Origin: Margaritifera margaritifera
Lineage: Eukaryota > Mollusca > Bivalvia > Unionida > Margaritiferidae
Direction: 5' to 3'
Assembly: GCA_029931535.1 (NCBI GenBank)
Contig: JAQPZY010001621.1
Location: forward strand, 3,696,001-3,760,000
Length of the DNA stretch: 64,000 nucleotides
The translations under genes were made by a program, and so were the position numbers. Each line of letters opens with the position of its first letter. Position 1 is the stretch's first letter. Shown here one piece after another: positions 29,326 through 39,507 of the stretch. Below the pieces are notes generated by a model. The model saw nothing but the letters and a program-made list of their open reading frames with translations. It was not told where the DNA came from and ran no database searches.

Positions 29326-32300
29326 GTATGATAAACCTTTAAAATACAAAATAAAAACAAAATATATATTGAGTGTTCTTATAAGCATTAAAATAATATT
29401 ATCTAGAACAGTTACGGAATATTTTATTCCAGTTCACTACATGTGTGATGAGTCAGTATATATGGATACCATTATTCCAAAGAGATATAACATTTTTACT
29501 TCTTAATTTCTTGTTCTCATCGAACAAACATTATCGCAATAATTCTTCAATATTTGTGCACAGATAAAGATAGGATAATACAATTTGAGTCTGCTAACAG
29601 AGTAAAATATTCTGTGCAATGGCGTAAAGTGTGGGGTTATATGTTTAAGCAACATGATCTGCAAATATATCATCCCCTCCCCAGTAAATATTGATTGCTC
29701 CCTTACCAAGCTAAAACTCTAGATTAAAATAACCAATAAAATGACCGATAAATTAATCAAGAACTGGACAGACTACCCCACAATGAAGATGACGAAAAGA
29801 ATAAATTTAAATTATTACCATTTAAAACTTACTGTTAAGTTTCGGGTTATTTGACGTTGTAGGTTTAAGGAACATGACTTCAAGCTTTTTAAATCTTTTT
29901 TGTGTTTACTATTTAATTCTTTTAATTTGTCTGTTTAAAATCATAGTGACTGTGAACAAATCACAAAAAGTAGCTACTAGTGGACAAAAATGTGACTTGC
30001 ATTTGAACACTCTCATAGAGCGGAGGTTTGAGTCTCAGGTGTAAGCTGTACAGACGCTTTCACCGAGTCCCACTGTTGATACCGCCTGAAACAATTACAA
30101 TTTCATTGAAATTACTGTAGACGATATATCAACATCGTCTTATGTAAGCTATATATTAGTGTCATTGATGATTTATTTATTTTGGCCTGAGACATGTATA
30201 GTACAGAGATTCTCAACTGGACCTCATCGGCTGCCTTTTCATGTGCAACTGAAAGTAACGGCAAGCAGTGTCCAGGTAAGTACCTGTTTACGTTTTGGCG
30301 GTGACAAGCGAGTTTCACTATATAAATACCTGGTGAACTCGATTAGTTCGCTCCCGATGTCACATTTACAATTTGTTTTTGTTTTCCCCCTACTTGGCTT
30401 ATTTGAATAAACACGGAGTTTCATGGTTTACCAAGTAGTTACGACAAATAGGACAAAAGACGGTTTACAGACACAATACATATTTGGGCCAGTTATCGCT
30501 TTAAAGGGGTAAGATTTCGAGATCACGTTTTGTTAATGCTCGTCAACCGATAAAAAAAAGATGACAGGAAAAATCATGCTTCGACTTAAAAAAAAAGAAA
30601 AAGAAGCACTTGCTACTTTTCAACAAAATATTAAAATTGAGATTGAAAAAGTGTTATTTGATTGAGGATATACATTTTTTGCATGATTTTAACATTCAAC
30701 AATGTCTCAAAAAATGAATAATAAGACTAGAAAAAATGAACAGTTTGCATAAAATTCATTGGGTTCTTTAAAAAAACCAAATCAAACTAGATAAATAAAT
30801 GATTAAGATGGTTTGGTTTGGTTTTGAGGTTTTAATTTGTGACGGAAGAACCGGGAAAACCCAGAGAAGAACCGCCGACACACGGGATGCTACTGGCAAG
30901 CTTTCTCACATACCCACGTTGGCCGAGCTGAGACTCCAACACACGCGGACAGAGGTGAATGATGAAGATATGCGTGAATCAGAACAAATAAAATGTATGT
31001 TTATTTCAAAAAAAATTTTATTTTTTTTTGTTTTTGGTCAAGATTGACCCTGGATACTGGTCTTAACATTGAAAATATGTTGTTTAAAAAAGTTCTGTAG
31101 TCGACAGAAAATATATTCAGCTTTTCAATAATACCAAATATGACTTAATGGGATTAAAAAATATACGAAATGCATAACATATAGCAGTTGATATATATTT
31201 CACAGTCCGGACAGAAAGGATATTTGGGACTTTTCAAAGATAGCGTTTATGCTCATATTTACACCCTAAATATGGTCCTTAAATTTGAAATGAGCTTTAT
31301 CAAAAGTTGTGCAGTTGATAGAAATGAGCCTTATCAAATAATGTGCAGTCTACAGAAATGAGATTTATCAAATGTCGTGCAGTCTACAGAAAAAACTATT
31401 TTAGCTTTTAAATAACAACAATTATCACTTGACCTAATAGAACATGAAGAAATGCATAAAACGGAGAAATTTGTATGTATTTGACAGTTCCAACAGGAAA
31501 CCAGTTCACGTTATTTTAAAGATAGAATTTTATGCTAATGTTAAACCCACAGATACAGTGCTATAATTTAATTAAAGACACGAAGAAGTGCATAAAACAG
31601 AGCAATTGGTATGTATTTGACAATTGTGACGCTGGGGGGGGGGGGGGGGGGGGGGGGCGGGCGAAGCGGTTGCCCCGGGCGCCAGAGGTATTGGGGCGCC
31701 AAAACAGCTGATAAAAATTCGGGCCTCGTATTCTGGCGCTTTGGGCCATCATCGTCGCCCGGGCGCCATTTACCCTTGGTACGCCACTGGTGATGCTAAA
31801 TAGGTTCATCATTTCAGACAGAATCGTACGCTTATGTTTTGCCTATAGATACTGCCCTTAAGTTTAATTCAAACTTTCCCACATGGTGTGCATTCTACAG
31901 AAAATTTATTTATCTTTTAAATGAAACCACAAATGATTTGATTTAATAAAACACGAAGAATTGGATAAAGCTGAGCAACTGGTACGTATTTAACAGAAAA
32001 GTGTTTCAATTTATTTTAAAGACAGAATTTTATGCTTTGACCGTGGATATGGCCATTGAAATTAAAATTATCTTTGTAAAAACTTATGCAGTCTACAGAA
32101 AATTTATTTAACTTTTTAAATGATACAAAATATGATTTGATCTAACTGAAGATGAAGAAATGAATAAACAGTATAAGTGGTACGTATTTGACAGTTACTA
32201 AGCAAAAGCGGCTCAAGTTATTTCAAAGAAATCATTTTATGCTCCCCAGAAAATGTATTCCTTTTTAAACTATACCAAATATGACTTCATTTTATGAACT

Positions 32301-33304
32301 ATCAAGCAATATATGAAAATGAGCAGGTGCAAATCATCTGGCAAATAATGCAGAAAAAGCATTTAAGCAACGTCCAAAATTGTGCTTTATTTACCTTTTT
32401 GGCCTTGGTAACTGCCTTTTAATGTGAAAACAAATTGTTTGAACATCTGTGCAATTTATTGCAAATTTAATTTACTATCAAAGAATAACAGGTATAATCC
32501 ATTTGCTCCAAACATGAAAAGATATATTCAAATGAGTCAGCAGTGATATTACCCCCACTCTCCCCCACCCCCCGTTTGCCTGTCTATGTCACACCCACCC
32601 CATGGACTCGTTACTCCCATAATCAAATCCTTTTCTCACAACATTTCAAAGAAACCAGGCAAATGACAGGGGCGGATCCGTGGGGGCCCGAACCCCAAAA
32701 ATAAGTGCCAAACAACTAGAAACTTTCTTAGAGCAAGTTTTTGTGTACAGTTAAATGGTTAAAATTATGCCCCGGAAACGCTTAAAATGCAGGAGCTTCC
32801 GGTAGCTTCGCCCCCAAGGCCCCCACCAGGGATTCCATCCCACAGATCCCTTGCCTACTTGTTAACGCCCCGCGCCACCCCCACCCCAAACGCCCAGAAT
32901 GATAAAACCTGTTTTATTTCCGTGTTAAATATCGTCGATATATTCCAGAGTTTCTTGCGCAAGATTTGCAATATTAAAAATACATTTTAAAAGGTAATTT
33001 TTGAAATTTAAAAACTAATACCCTATTGTGACATAACTTCGACGGTCTTTACTTCTCTACAAAAAGTAGTTCGCATTCAGTTCTAGTTAATAAACCAGAT
33101 AATGAGAACATGACTATAAATGTATGTATACCTAGGGCTAATTGAGCTGTTCCAAAAGTAGATTTTTACGATCTACCCGACTATTACAACATATGCCCCG
33201 AAACCTCTACCAGTCTAGCATATGAATATATTACATATCGTACCTAACTGAAGTAAACACAAGTATAACAGCGAACTTACGGCGTTTTGTACTACTCGCA
33301 CCAT
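19387..33304 (-). CDS. Thioredoxin TXN-B, complete, five coding exons
   Basis: Cytosolic thioredoxin, which reduces protein disulfides by a dithiol exchange and is itself recharged by thioredoxin reductase. Exons on the minus strand are 33304-33281, 27202-27098, 25392-25333, 24908-24843 and 19449-19387 (8, 35, 20, 22 and 20 codons, then TAA), all phase 0 with GT/AG borders. The 105-residue product has the usual length. It starts MVRVVQNA and shows buried Asp26, catalytic WCGPC at 31-35, VDVDE at 57-61, cis-Pro75 in MPTFQF and GAN at 91-93. Cys69 is present; the positions of vertebrate Cys62 and Cys73 hold Val and Ala. Introns are about 6.1, 1.7, 0.42 and 5.4 kb and are full of repeats. The 3' part lies in the segmental duplication. 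No organelle signal is visible. Confidence 0.95.
19945..20365. mobile_element. Fold-back element, copy 1 (partly deleted)
   Basis: The left arm, from TTGCAGGAATACATGCAA, pairs with the right arm ending in TGTATTCCTGCATGGTT at about 20159. The inner arms CACAAACTGACCCTTG and AGGGTCAGTTTGTG meet almost directly. Within the right arm is a second hairpin (about 20258-20350) with arms ATGCTGTGCAAACT and AGTTTGCACAGCGTTTTT. By comparison with copy 2 (56507-57795), the outer left arm and about 38 bp of the inner left arm are missing here. Confidence 0.8.
20541..20717 (-). other. 58-codon open island in TXN-B intron 4
   Basis: A minus-strand frame includes [20 protein letters not shown] and reads up to a TAG. 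The homologous stretch in copy 2 (about 57940-58115) is open over most of its length with one indel near the end. Codon differences between the copies are mostly amino-acid changing, so it looks unconstrained. I do not recognise the sequence and see no splice sites that would join it to TXN-B. It may be an old pseudogene or transposon fragment. Confidence 0.35.
21209..21618. mobile_element. Double-hairpin MITE, copy 2, with nested insertion
   Basis: The ends TACCGTATGTACTCGC and GAGTACAGACGGTA are inverted. Two hairpins lie inside: arms ATAGACCCAGATCTGCCG and CGGCAGATCTAAGTATACGC, then ACATAGACCTTGATCTGC with a weaker partner. A hAT-type MITE is nested at 21405-21595. The partner in copy 2 of the duplication is 58594-58804, without the nested insertion. 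Confidence 0.82.
21405..21595. mobile_element. hAT-type MITE (191 bp) with 8-bp target duplication
   Basis: The ends are CAGTGCTGGATTA and TTAATCCGGCCCTG (inverted, CAG...CTG). Flanking 8-mers CTTAAAAG (21397-21404) and CTTACAAG (21596-21603) match at 7 of 8. Copy 2 of the duplication has a single CTTATAAG at the same point, an empty site. The 8-bp duplication and terminal CAG are typical of hAT transposition; no transposase is encoded. Confidence 0.87.
22285..22735. repeat. 55-bp minisatellite, about 8 copies
   Basis: The unit includes CAAGTATTAACTACAACCAT and TTTAATGTTCATTTGTATGG. Copy 2 of the duplication has about five copies at 59445-59725. Confidence 0.92.
22795..23370. repeat. 38-bp minisatellite, about 15 copies
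   Basis: The unit is ATATCAAGGTTTAATTATTA then TATCATGTTAAACCTCTG, each carrying one GATATC-like site. The partner array at 59762-59975 has only about five units. Confidence 0.93.
23756..23900. repeat. 47-bp minisatellite, 3 copies
   Basis: The unit includes CATGGACTTGTTAAAGGGTC and GAGTTGTACTAGTCAGTGTC. Copy 2 of the duplication has a single unit at about 60720-60770. Confidence 0.92.
24358..24547 (-). mobile_element. tRNA-derived SINE with 12-bp target duplication
   Basis: Read on the minus strand it starts GTGAGCCGCGGTGACTCAGT (tRNA A-box region) and has a B box GGTTCGAATCC (complement of 24482-24492). A body with TGTCCTTGGGCAAGCCACTT and a tail rich in CCAAACC follow. TGAGTTGTAAGT (24346-24357) and TGACTTGTAAGT (24548-24559) flank it. 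Copy 2 of the duplication has one TGACTTGTAAGT at about 61197-61208, an empty site. The TGTCCTTGGGCAAG block is of the kind conserved between metazoan SINE families; the family is not assigned. Confidence 0.92.
24843..24908 (-). CDS. TXN-B exon 4
   Basis: Minus-strand acceptor TTTTTTTCCTAG, donor GTATTA (weaker than consensus). It encodes residues 64-85, [20 protein letters not shown] then KK, with cis-Pro75 and the only non-catalytic cysteine, Cys69. Confidence 0.93.
25333..25392 (-). CDS. TXN-B exon 3
   Basis: Minus-strand acceptor TTATTATTTCAG, donor GTAAGT. It encodes residues 44-63, [20 protein letters not shown], the strand carrying the conserved VDVDE. Confidence 0.93.
25451..27097. 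other. TXN-B intron 2, repeats
   Basis: It holds a GA-rich run at about 25516-25552, the diverged dispersed-repeat copy at 26140-26290, and a fragment of the GACCTTCAACC-type repeat at 26850-27000. The duplication homology ends at its right end near 25450. No exon was seen. Confidence 0.6.
27098..27202 (-). CDS. TXN-B exon 2, catalytic WCGPC
   Basis: Minus-strand acceptor CTTTTATTTAAG, donor GTAGGT. It encodes residues 9-43, including [20 protein letters not shown]. Asp26, Trp31, Cys32, Gly33, Pro34 and Cys35 are all present, so the active site is intact. A LINE begins within about 45 bp of its acceptor. Confidence 0.96.
27247..29055 (+). mobile_element. 5'-truncated LINE, open reverse transcriptase frame
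   Basis: A single frame of 487 codons (to the stop at 28708) starts inside the reverse transcriptase domain, so there is no endonuclease and the start is not a native [23 protein letters not shown] is followed by LADDISLLA, the catalytic box with Leu where Phe or Tyr is more usual. A C-terminal Cys/His cluster begins [16 protein letters not shown]. The 3' tail ends GGAAATAAAGATGATGATGG, with a poly-T tract at about 28905-28929. The frame is uninterrupted, so the insertion is fairly recent. It is antisense to TXN-B in intron 1. LINE clade not assigned. Confidence 0.88.
29239..29321. repeat. (TA)n(TG)n compound microsatellite
   Basis: About 21 TA then about 20 TG units, within TXN-B intron 1. 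Confidence 0.95.
29322..31089. other. TXN-B intron 1, no exon seen
   Basis: Mostly unique AT-rich sequence. A short stretch at about 30808-30960, with GGTTTGGTTTGGTTTT followed by AACCGGGAAAACCCAGAG, may be a repeat fragment. Confidence 0.5.
31090..32330. repeat. About 250-bp diverged tandem repeat in intron 1
   Basis: Around five diverged units share, in order, TGCAGTCTACAGAAAATTTA, a TTTTTAAATGATAC-like block, GAAGAAATGCATAAAAC, GTATTTGACAGTT and AGATAGAATTTTATGCT. One unit is interrupted at about 31632-31790 by a GC-rich repeat. Units differ by substitution and truncation, so the array is old. Confidence 0.75.
31632..31792. repeat. GC-rich insertion with poly-G
   Basis: A poly-G run (about 31636-31658) is followed by GTTGCCCCGGGCGCCAGAGG and later CCGGGCGCCATTTACCCTTG. 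Composition is unlike the surrounding AT-rich repeat, so this is a transposed segment. Similar GGGGCGGATC- or GGGGCGAATC-bearing bits occur at about 32669 and 33780. Confidence 0.6.
32331..33280. other. TXN-B intron 1, distal part
   Basis: It contains a repeat-like GC-rich stretch at about 32668-32850 (GGGGCGGATCCGTGG to CCCCACCAGGGATTCC). No exon. Confidence 0.5.
33281..33304 (-). CDS. TXN-B exon 1 (start codon)
   Basis: ATG at 33304-33302 encodes MVRVVQNA, and the donor is GTAAGT. This start gives a protein of exactly 105 residues, and the N-terminus matches the usual first strand of animal thioredoxins. AAGAAGGAAAAAG directly precedes the ATG. Confidence 0.9.
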
Positions 33305-33420
33305 CTTTTTCCTTCTTATCTTCGAACCAGTTAAGTCGCTCTCCACTCCGTGAATGACTAAACCAATACGGGTTATCACCTACAAGATTCACGTGATCAG
33401 CTTACGTTGTCAAGGTCAAC
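33305..33420 (-). promoter_or_regulatory. TXN-B upstream region with E-box
   Basis: A CACGTG palindrome lies at 33390-33395, about 90 bp upstream of the start codon, within TGATCACGTGAATC. A CCAAT sequence is present in the opposite orientation at about 33363. No TATA box is obvious. Function as the promoter is inferred from position. Confidence 0.35.
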
Positions 33421-34127
33421 ATTTACTAGGAATGCATTAAAGCCACCTAGGGGAAACTATATGTGCTATATGGAGCCGTATATATGGTACTATGAGTTCG
33501 ACTAATAGGGGAAGGGGGACTTGCGATGTGCTACTTGATGTTTAGCCTTTTTAATTCACTACTCATTTGCAACCCTTTCCCATTTCTACCCACTCCCTTT
33601 CCGGACACAGTAGGGTATTTCAACTTTACACCATGGAAAACTATCAGAAACTCAATCAACTGGAATTTTGTATGTCTTGCCACTTATGTGAAAGGCCATG
33701 TGGTTAGCCTAGTCAGCCCGTATGTCTGTCACACTTTGGTTTAGTGTTTGCGTGTACAGTTGTTTCTAAGAGAAGTCAGGGGCGAATCTGAGGGTAGGGA
33801 AGGGGGGGGGGGTGGAGCCGGAGCGCGCCCGCCTTAAAAATGAGTGCGAAACACAGCGCTCGTATCGTTGCTTACAATTTACCTATAAATCATACATGTA
33901 CTATAAAATACTACAAGGGAGGACACTTCTCTCCCTTTTCGCGCGACCTATTTAAGAATCAACGCTACACTTCGCATAGCGTAATAAATTTGCTACCGAT
34001 GTTTAGTTCCTGCATTCGATTTTTTATGCCTACACAATGTTTGACTTATTACCACACCTTTATGGAATGCCATATCATTTTTCCACGCTACCGGTCGACG
34101 TGGTCATGATTGCGCTCGCTTAATATG

Positions 34128-34252
34128 CAAGTGCAACGAGCTGAATTGAATGCTGCCCTCTCATTGGTCGACCGAAACTGACATACTGCGCCTACTAATA
34201 ACCTGATTTTCAGTCGACCAATAAGGGGGCAGTATTCCACTTGCCTTGGGTG
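34128..34252. mobile_element. Short hairpin MITE-like element
   Basis: Arms GAATGCTGCCCTCTCATTGG and CCAATAAGGGGGCAGTATTC are inverted and extend outward to CAAGTG and CACTTG. The loop is about 45 bp. No target duplication was identified. Confidence 0.6.
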
Positions 34253-34789
34253 AACAAATCTTCGTATCTCTCCCCAACAAGGGCAATAAATGTATAAGAC
34301 AAGTTTGGAAATGTGCTCTCAAAGGTAAAATGTGAAATTTTTCACACACTAATTTCACCAGTTCTTAATTATGGTTCAGAAGTATGGGGATTTACTGAAT
34401 GAAATGCTGTTGAACAATTGCACTTAAACTTTTGTAAAAAAAAATCTTCTTAGTGTTAAAAAAAATCTACTAAAAATGATTTTGTAATTAGAGAATTGGG
34501 CAGGACACCCTTACATAGATCAATAGATATTACTGCATTCTGAAATATTGAAATAAGCTCATCTCCTCTGGTACTATAAAATATATATCTGTCACGTATA
34601 ACGTAATAGTTACTGACATATAAATCTGTTTCTGGAACGAAACATTAGGCATCATTAGTTTGGTATTTAGTAAACAACCTTGGTCTTGGGGAAGTATGGA
34701 TAAATCAAGCTGTTGGGAACATACCAACATACCGTTTTTTAATTTTGTTAATTTTGTTAATTTAAAAAAAAAAATTTTTTTTTTTCTTT

Positions 34790-35835
34790 CCCTTTAGTCA
34801 AATAATGTCTAGTCTAAGTAAAATTTTCCAAGTCGCTCGTCCGGGACAAGTGCTTTTTAAAAAAGTCGGGCAAGTCCTTATTTTCGTGCTTTAATCACTA
34901 TATCTACCTTTATTTGGCCAATCATGCCCTCCGGGCGTACTGAATACTTGATTCTACCCCTCTTCATGTATACATTTACATTCTTGTATAACACACAAAT
35001 GTGGTCAGTGTTAATCTTCGCATATGCGCACGTTCTGTTACCGCTTGACTGCATATTGAGCTAAGCGACCAAATTATCGGCAAATCAAAACACGTCAAGC
35101 AAAAGAAAGCCAGTATGATCAATTATCAGTGTTTTAAGCGACTTTGTTGCATTGTGTTTACTCAAGCCAGATCCTCACGAGCGGCTCACTATGATTTTAA
35201 TCCAGCGAGTCAGTGTAATTAAATTAATGAAAGGTACTTTAACGACATCAGTGTTGGTTTCTTTTATGAACTGATTCAATGTCAGTAATGATTCTTTAAT
35301 TTTTAATTGATTATACAGATGATTAACTCCACGTGCGATATTGCGTTTGAAGCAAAACAATTACGCTAATTAATGAGCTGTCTCTGTTCGTATTTAAAAG
35401 AGAAAATGTATGTTATGATCACTTTAGAAGTAGTTGTCAAGCAAGCTGATAGTTACTCTGTGGATAAAATGAGTTTGCTAAATTATTTTCGCAAGGAAGG
35501 TAATAAGGGCGATTCGGAGAAGGAAATTTTTTGTGAAAGTGGAGGGATAAAACGTAAGACTGCTACTGAATGTGCGGTAGCTATTTCTCCAAAGAGACAT
35601 AAGCAGAACCTTTGAAATGCTTTAGAGCATTTGACTACAGGCACTTTCCTCATGAGAGGGCAGCTCTGTTGAAATATGGGAGGGAAGACTTGCAGGTTCT
35701 TCTTAATCATCTTCAGGGCTGAGCAAATCCCATAGCCCGACGTCCCGGACTATTCATTTTTGAAGTCGGGCAAGTACAATTTTCCAAGTCGCTAGTCCGG
35801 GACTAGTGGATGAAAAAAATTTTGCTCAGCCTTGC
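34790..35835 (+). mobile_element. hAT-like insertion inside the LINE
   Basis: The segments TTTTCCAAGTCGCTCGTCCG (about 34824) and TTTTCCAAGTCGCTAGTCCG (about 35783) are direct copies near the two ends. The right part holds an inverted pair, GGCTGAGCAAA (about 35717) and TTTTGCTCAGCC (about 35821). Inside is a short frame (35469-35613) starting MSLLNYFRKEGNKGD, which resembles the N-terminus of hAT-family transposase-like proteins. The remainder of a transposase is missing. Family assignment is tentative. Confidence 0.5.
35469..35615 (+). pseudogene. hAT-like transposase N-terminal fragment
   Basis: The frame starts MSLLNYFRKEGNKGD and ends within about 48 codons after a basic stretch SPKRHKQNL. 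Only the N-terminus is recognisable; the BED zinc finger and catalytic domain of a hAT transposase are absent. Confidence 0.4.
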
Positions 35836-36240
35836 CGGCTATAATGGATACACTGAAAAAATTTAGGAAATCCGTTTCAAAAGTAAGGATGTCTTCTCAT
35901 ATTTTAAATACTGAATCAGAAAAATGGAAGAGACCACAATCTACCCGACTAGATCAAAAGAATTGTATTTTTTGCAATGTGCAGGAAGATGAGTATCACC
36001 TTGTATAAGAATGTCATTGCTATTTGCCGCTAAGAAAGAAGTATATAAACTCTTATTTCTGGAAAGGCCCGAGTATGTTGAAATTTATGAAATTATTAAA
36101 TTCCACGAAATCTGCTGAGGTTAGAAATCTGGGAAAATATATCCATAGAGCATTACTTGTACTTAATAATATGACGAATGTTACTTAAAATTACATAAAA
36201 TGACATAAAATTGCACAATGATGATGATGATGATGATTAT

Positions 36241-37151
36241 TATTATTATGATTTTTTTTTTTTTTCTTACCTTAGCTGTTACTTTCATCGATCTCCATTT
36301 CTTTGTTTAATACAAACATTACTATCTATCATATATTATGCATAATGTTCTTAGGATACTTCTAAGGAAAGCACTTTGAATACTGCTTATGTATTGATGA
36401 CACATTTTGTGTATTGTCACGAAACAGCTTGTATTTAGTATGTGCTTCAACAAACATATTCTGATGTATTTTATAGGTCACACAATAACATTTGTTGTAT
36501 ATTGATGTTGTATATATATATATATATATTGGAACATAACCTTTTGTTGGCACTACATAGCCACTTTTGTGTTATATATCTTGTATTGATTAAATGTTTA
36601 TATGTGCAGTAGATTTGTTTTACTGTATATGTATCAAACGTGCCACCATCTGTAACAAACCTAAATGTATTTGTATATGCTTACTGATAGCCAATCGGCT
36701 AAATCCTAATAAGATTCGTTAGGTATAATTATGTTATTCTCTTGTACCGATGAGTATAAATTCACGAAACTAATCTTCTTGTCTAATAAATGGTAAAACA
36801 CTTGCGAAATCGCTACTTTTTTTGACTGCCTGCCCTAGCCTCCCCCCCCCCTCCATGAGGGAAAATTACAGTGACATTTTTAAAATATTTTTGACTAAAC
36901 TTTTATATATGCAGTAATGACAGGAAGCTAAATAATAAATGTAATCGATCTCGGGTTATGACTGCTGAATCGCTGTATTTTTTTAGGGGGGTGGGAGGTA
37001 TGGGAAGGATGTTTAAAATGGGACTGTAGTGTTGAAAATTATGTAATATGTTTTTATAAAAGGGATTTGTAACGCCGAGCTATAAATGTTGCTATATTAT
37101 GTTGTTTTGTTTTTTTTACATCATAACATCAACCAGTCAACAACATGCTTT

Positions 37152-37230
<79 letters not shown>

Positions 37231-38289
37231 GAGGGACGGAGAGAGATCTTCATGTCGAATAATGAAACACCTTAATTATTGGCTGGATACCCCCCCCCCC
37301 CCCAAGGAAAAAAAAAAAGCAATACATTTTCGTAGCAAAATAACAGTTTTACAATTTCATACTTATTTTAATAGATGCAAGTGGAAGGAAGTGCACTGAC
37401 GACCATTGGCTAGCGAAGATGGTGGAAGATTTATTTTTTCGTGGTCGACCTTATTGGTTTCAATCAAGGAATGTTGACACATTATGGATATTGCTGTATA
37501 TGAGAAAATATTATTATCATCATCGTCGTCATCATCATCATCATCATCAATAAAATAGCAATAAATAAATAAATAAATAAATAAATAGATAAATAAATAA
37601 GATTAGGTTCACTGTACCAAGTGAGTTTGTTGATGGAGTTTACTTGTACAATTTATTGAACTTATAACAAAAGTTATATGCGCAAGCTAGGTTGAGGGTC
37701 AAGGAGCATTTTATATTTTCTCATCCTAGAATGGTGGAATAGGTGTTGGGTGGAGGGTGAGGGTGGAGGGGGGGGGGGCTGGTGAGTGAAAAAATAATGT
37801 ACCCACATTTCATTGTAACAATTCCACATCTAAAATGACAGGTTCAGAAAATAACTTCTTCTTTTTTTCCTCAACTTTCATATTATAAAATAAATCTATG
37901 GGGAATGTGGACAATAGAATGGACCTTATACACTTTCACATTTAACTGTGTTCGCTGTATGAATTGTTACCATTAAATTTGTCCTTTTGACAATTTTTTT
38001 TTCAGTGACATACTCCATTCTCAAAATCAAATCATCCTCTTATACAAAGACCCACCCCGCCATTCTCTCTCTCTCCTTACCACCTCACCAGAATATTACA
38101 GTGTTTTATGTAAATTGCTCTGGCTTTGTTTCCCAATTTATCTAAGCTTCTCGTTGCCCTAAAGGATGATTTCGCGCTCCAAAGACCACGTTCCTTTCCA
38201 ATAGTAAACATGTGCTCAATAATATCACCCTTTTATTTGTATAATCACTTATATTGTCAAACCCAACATTGTTATCTATTATTAGTCAG
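36241..38289. other. Gene-free interval with simple repeats
   Basis: It contains (TA)n at about 36511-36528, (GA)n at 37155-37226 (about 36 units), a poly-C run at about 37290-37303, (ATC)n at 37509-37549 and an AAAT array at about 37561-37600. No exon recognised. Confidence 0.65.
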
Positions 38290-39070
38290 TTTTAGTGGTT
38301 GATCAGTACTTCAGATGATTATCCAGTGCCTCTACAAAGACACGACCGGTCATGTCGTACACAACACAGACTTGTCTACTTCTTTTTCTGTTGACACTCG
38401 CGTCAGGCAAGGATGCTTACTTTTACCAATGATCTTCTCGCTAGTGATAGACTGGGTGATGAAGATGGCAATGGACCAACAACGAGGAATACAATGGACT
38501 TTAACCCCAAACCTGGAAGATCTGGACTTCGCATATGATATTGGACTGCTGGCACACACACTCCAGCACATGCAATTAAAGACAAAGAGCCTAAACGCGA
38601 CCATTTGTATTGACTCGCATGCATTTTGTTTTGTCGGCATTGATTTCCAGGCCGGTAAACCCGAAATACCGACCAGGAGATCAGTGCCGACAAGACAAAA
38701 TGCATGCGAGTCAATACAAACCAGGATGCACCTATTCTCTTAGAGGGACAAGCCATTGAGAATGTCAGCAAGTTCATATACCTTGGCAGCATATTGAACA
38801 AGTCAGGAGGAATAGATGAGACGTCAAGGCCAGGATTACCAAGGTACGCCATGCCTTTACCACTCTCAGACCAGTCTGGAGGAATGATAACAACCACCTG
38901 AAAACAAAGCTTAGACTATTCAACTCCAACGTCAAATCATTGCTGCTCTTCGGGGCAGAGATCTGGAGACACACAAATAACTTGGAACATAAGCTGCAGA
39001 TCTTCATCAATACTTGTCTCCAACAGATCCTGCACATCAGATGGCCAGACCGAATCCCCAACCAAAAAGA
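38290..39070 (+). mobile_element. Decayed LINE reverse transcriptase fragment
   Basis: RVRQGCLLLPMIFSLVIDWV (about 38400) and a catalytic region, LDFAYDIGLLAHT, with Tyr for the first Asp of the DD pair, identify a LINE reverse transcriptase. Later, after a frame change, IENVSKFIYLGSI and, near 39035, HIRWPDRIPN follow. It ends at an A-rich run (AAAGAAAGAAAGAAAG). A local inverted duplication interrupts it at 38597-38727. The mutated active site and frame breaks make it inactive. It is a different family from the LINE at 27247. Confidence 0.8.
38597..38727. repeat. Local inverted duplication inside the LINE
   Basis: TTTGTATTGACTCGCATGCA with TTTTGTTTTGTCGGCATTGA on the left is the reverse complement, with few mismatches, of the segment from AGTGCCGACAAGACAAAATG through GCGAGTCAATACAAACC. 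The right copy fits the LINE reading frame, so the left one is the extra copy. Confidence 0.8.
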
Positions 39071-39507
39071 AAGAAAGAAAGAAAGAACAACAACAACAAA
39101 AAAAACAATGCTTTAAAATTTTTTTTATCTAGAAACATTTTAAAATATTATTACGGGTTTGAAATTTTGTTCAGGAATCTGAATAATTTTTGCCTTTGAC
39201 GTAAACTCGTTAGCTAGTTAAGTTGACCGTGTCAAATATTAATACTATAGTGTGTAATCCGACGTACCCAACCACACCTCCGTAAGGATCATAAAAAATC
39301 CACCTTGTTAACCCCAACATTCTCCCAACCACCCACCCACCCACCTTAACGTGTCCCAACCCTTTATCCCCTCCCTCCACCCGTATTCCCAACCTTCATA
39401 TTAGCCAACCCTGTACCCCACACCCAGGTCAACTTGACGTTACTATATGCACTTTGCTTTACATTTATTGATTGTGAGACAATACCGAAGCTGAAATTTG
39501 AGATACT

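Larger units (their letters stand above)
34255..36240 (+). mobile_element. Decayed LINE, C-terminal part, split by an insertion
   Basis: In the plus frame, PVLNYGSEVWGF (about 34350) and RELGRTPL (about 34490) are typical of the post-RT region of invertebrate LINEs. A Cys/His motif with CIFC and EDEYH (about 35967-36005) and a tail of GATGATGATGAT (about 36218) complete it. Stops and shifts interrupt it. The two halves are separated by about 1 kb of foreign sequence (34790-35835). Confidence 0.75.

Noticed and set aside
30000..30080. Possible tRNA-like B box (GGTTTGAGTCTC) suggesting a second SINE
   Set aside because: No A box, tail or target duplication could be found.
35175..35360. Minus-strand frame in the hAT-like insertion
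   Set aside because: No similarity to transposases and overlaps the plus-strand N-terminal fragment region only by chance.
38403..38897. A 164-codon minus-strand frame
   Set aside because: It is the antisense shadow of a LINE reverse transcriptase read on the plus strand.
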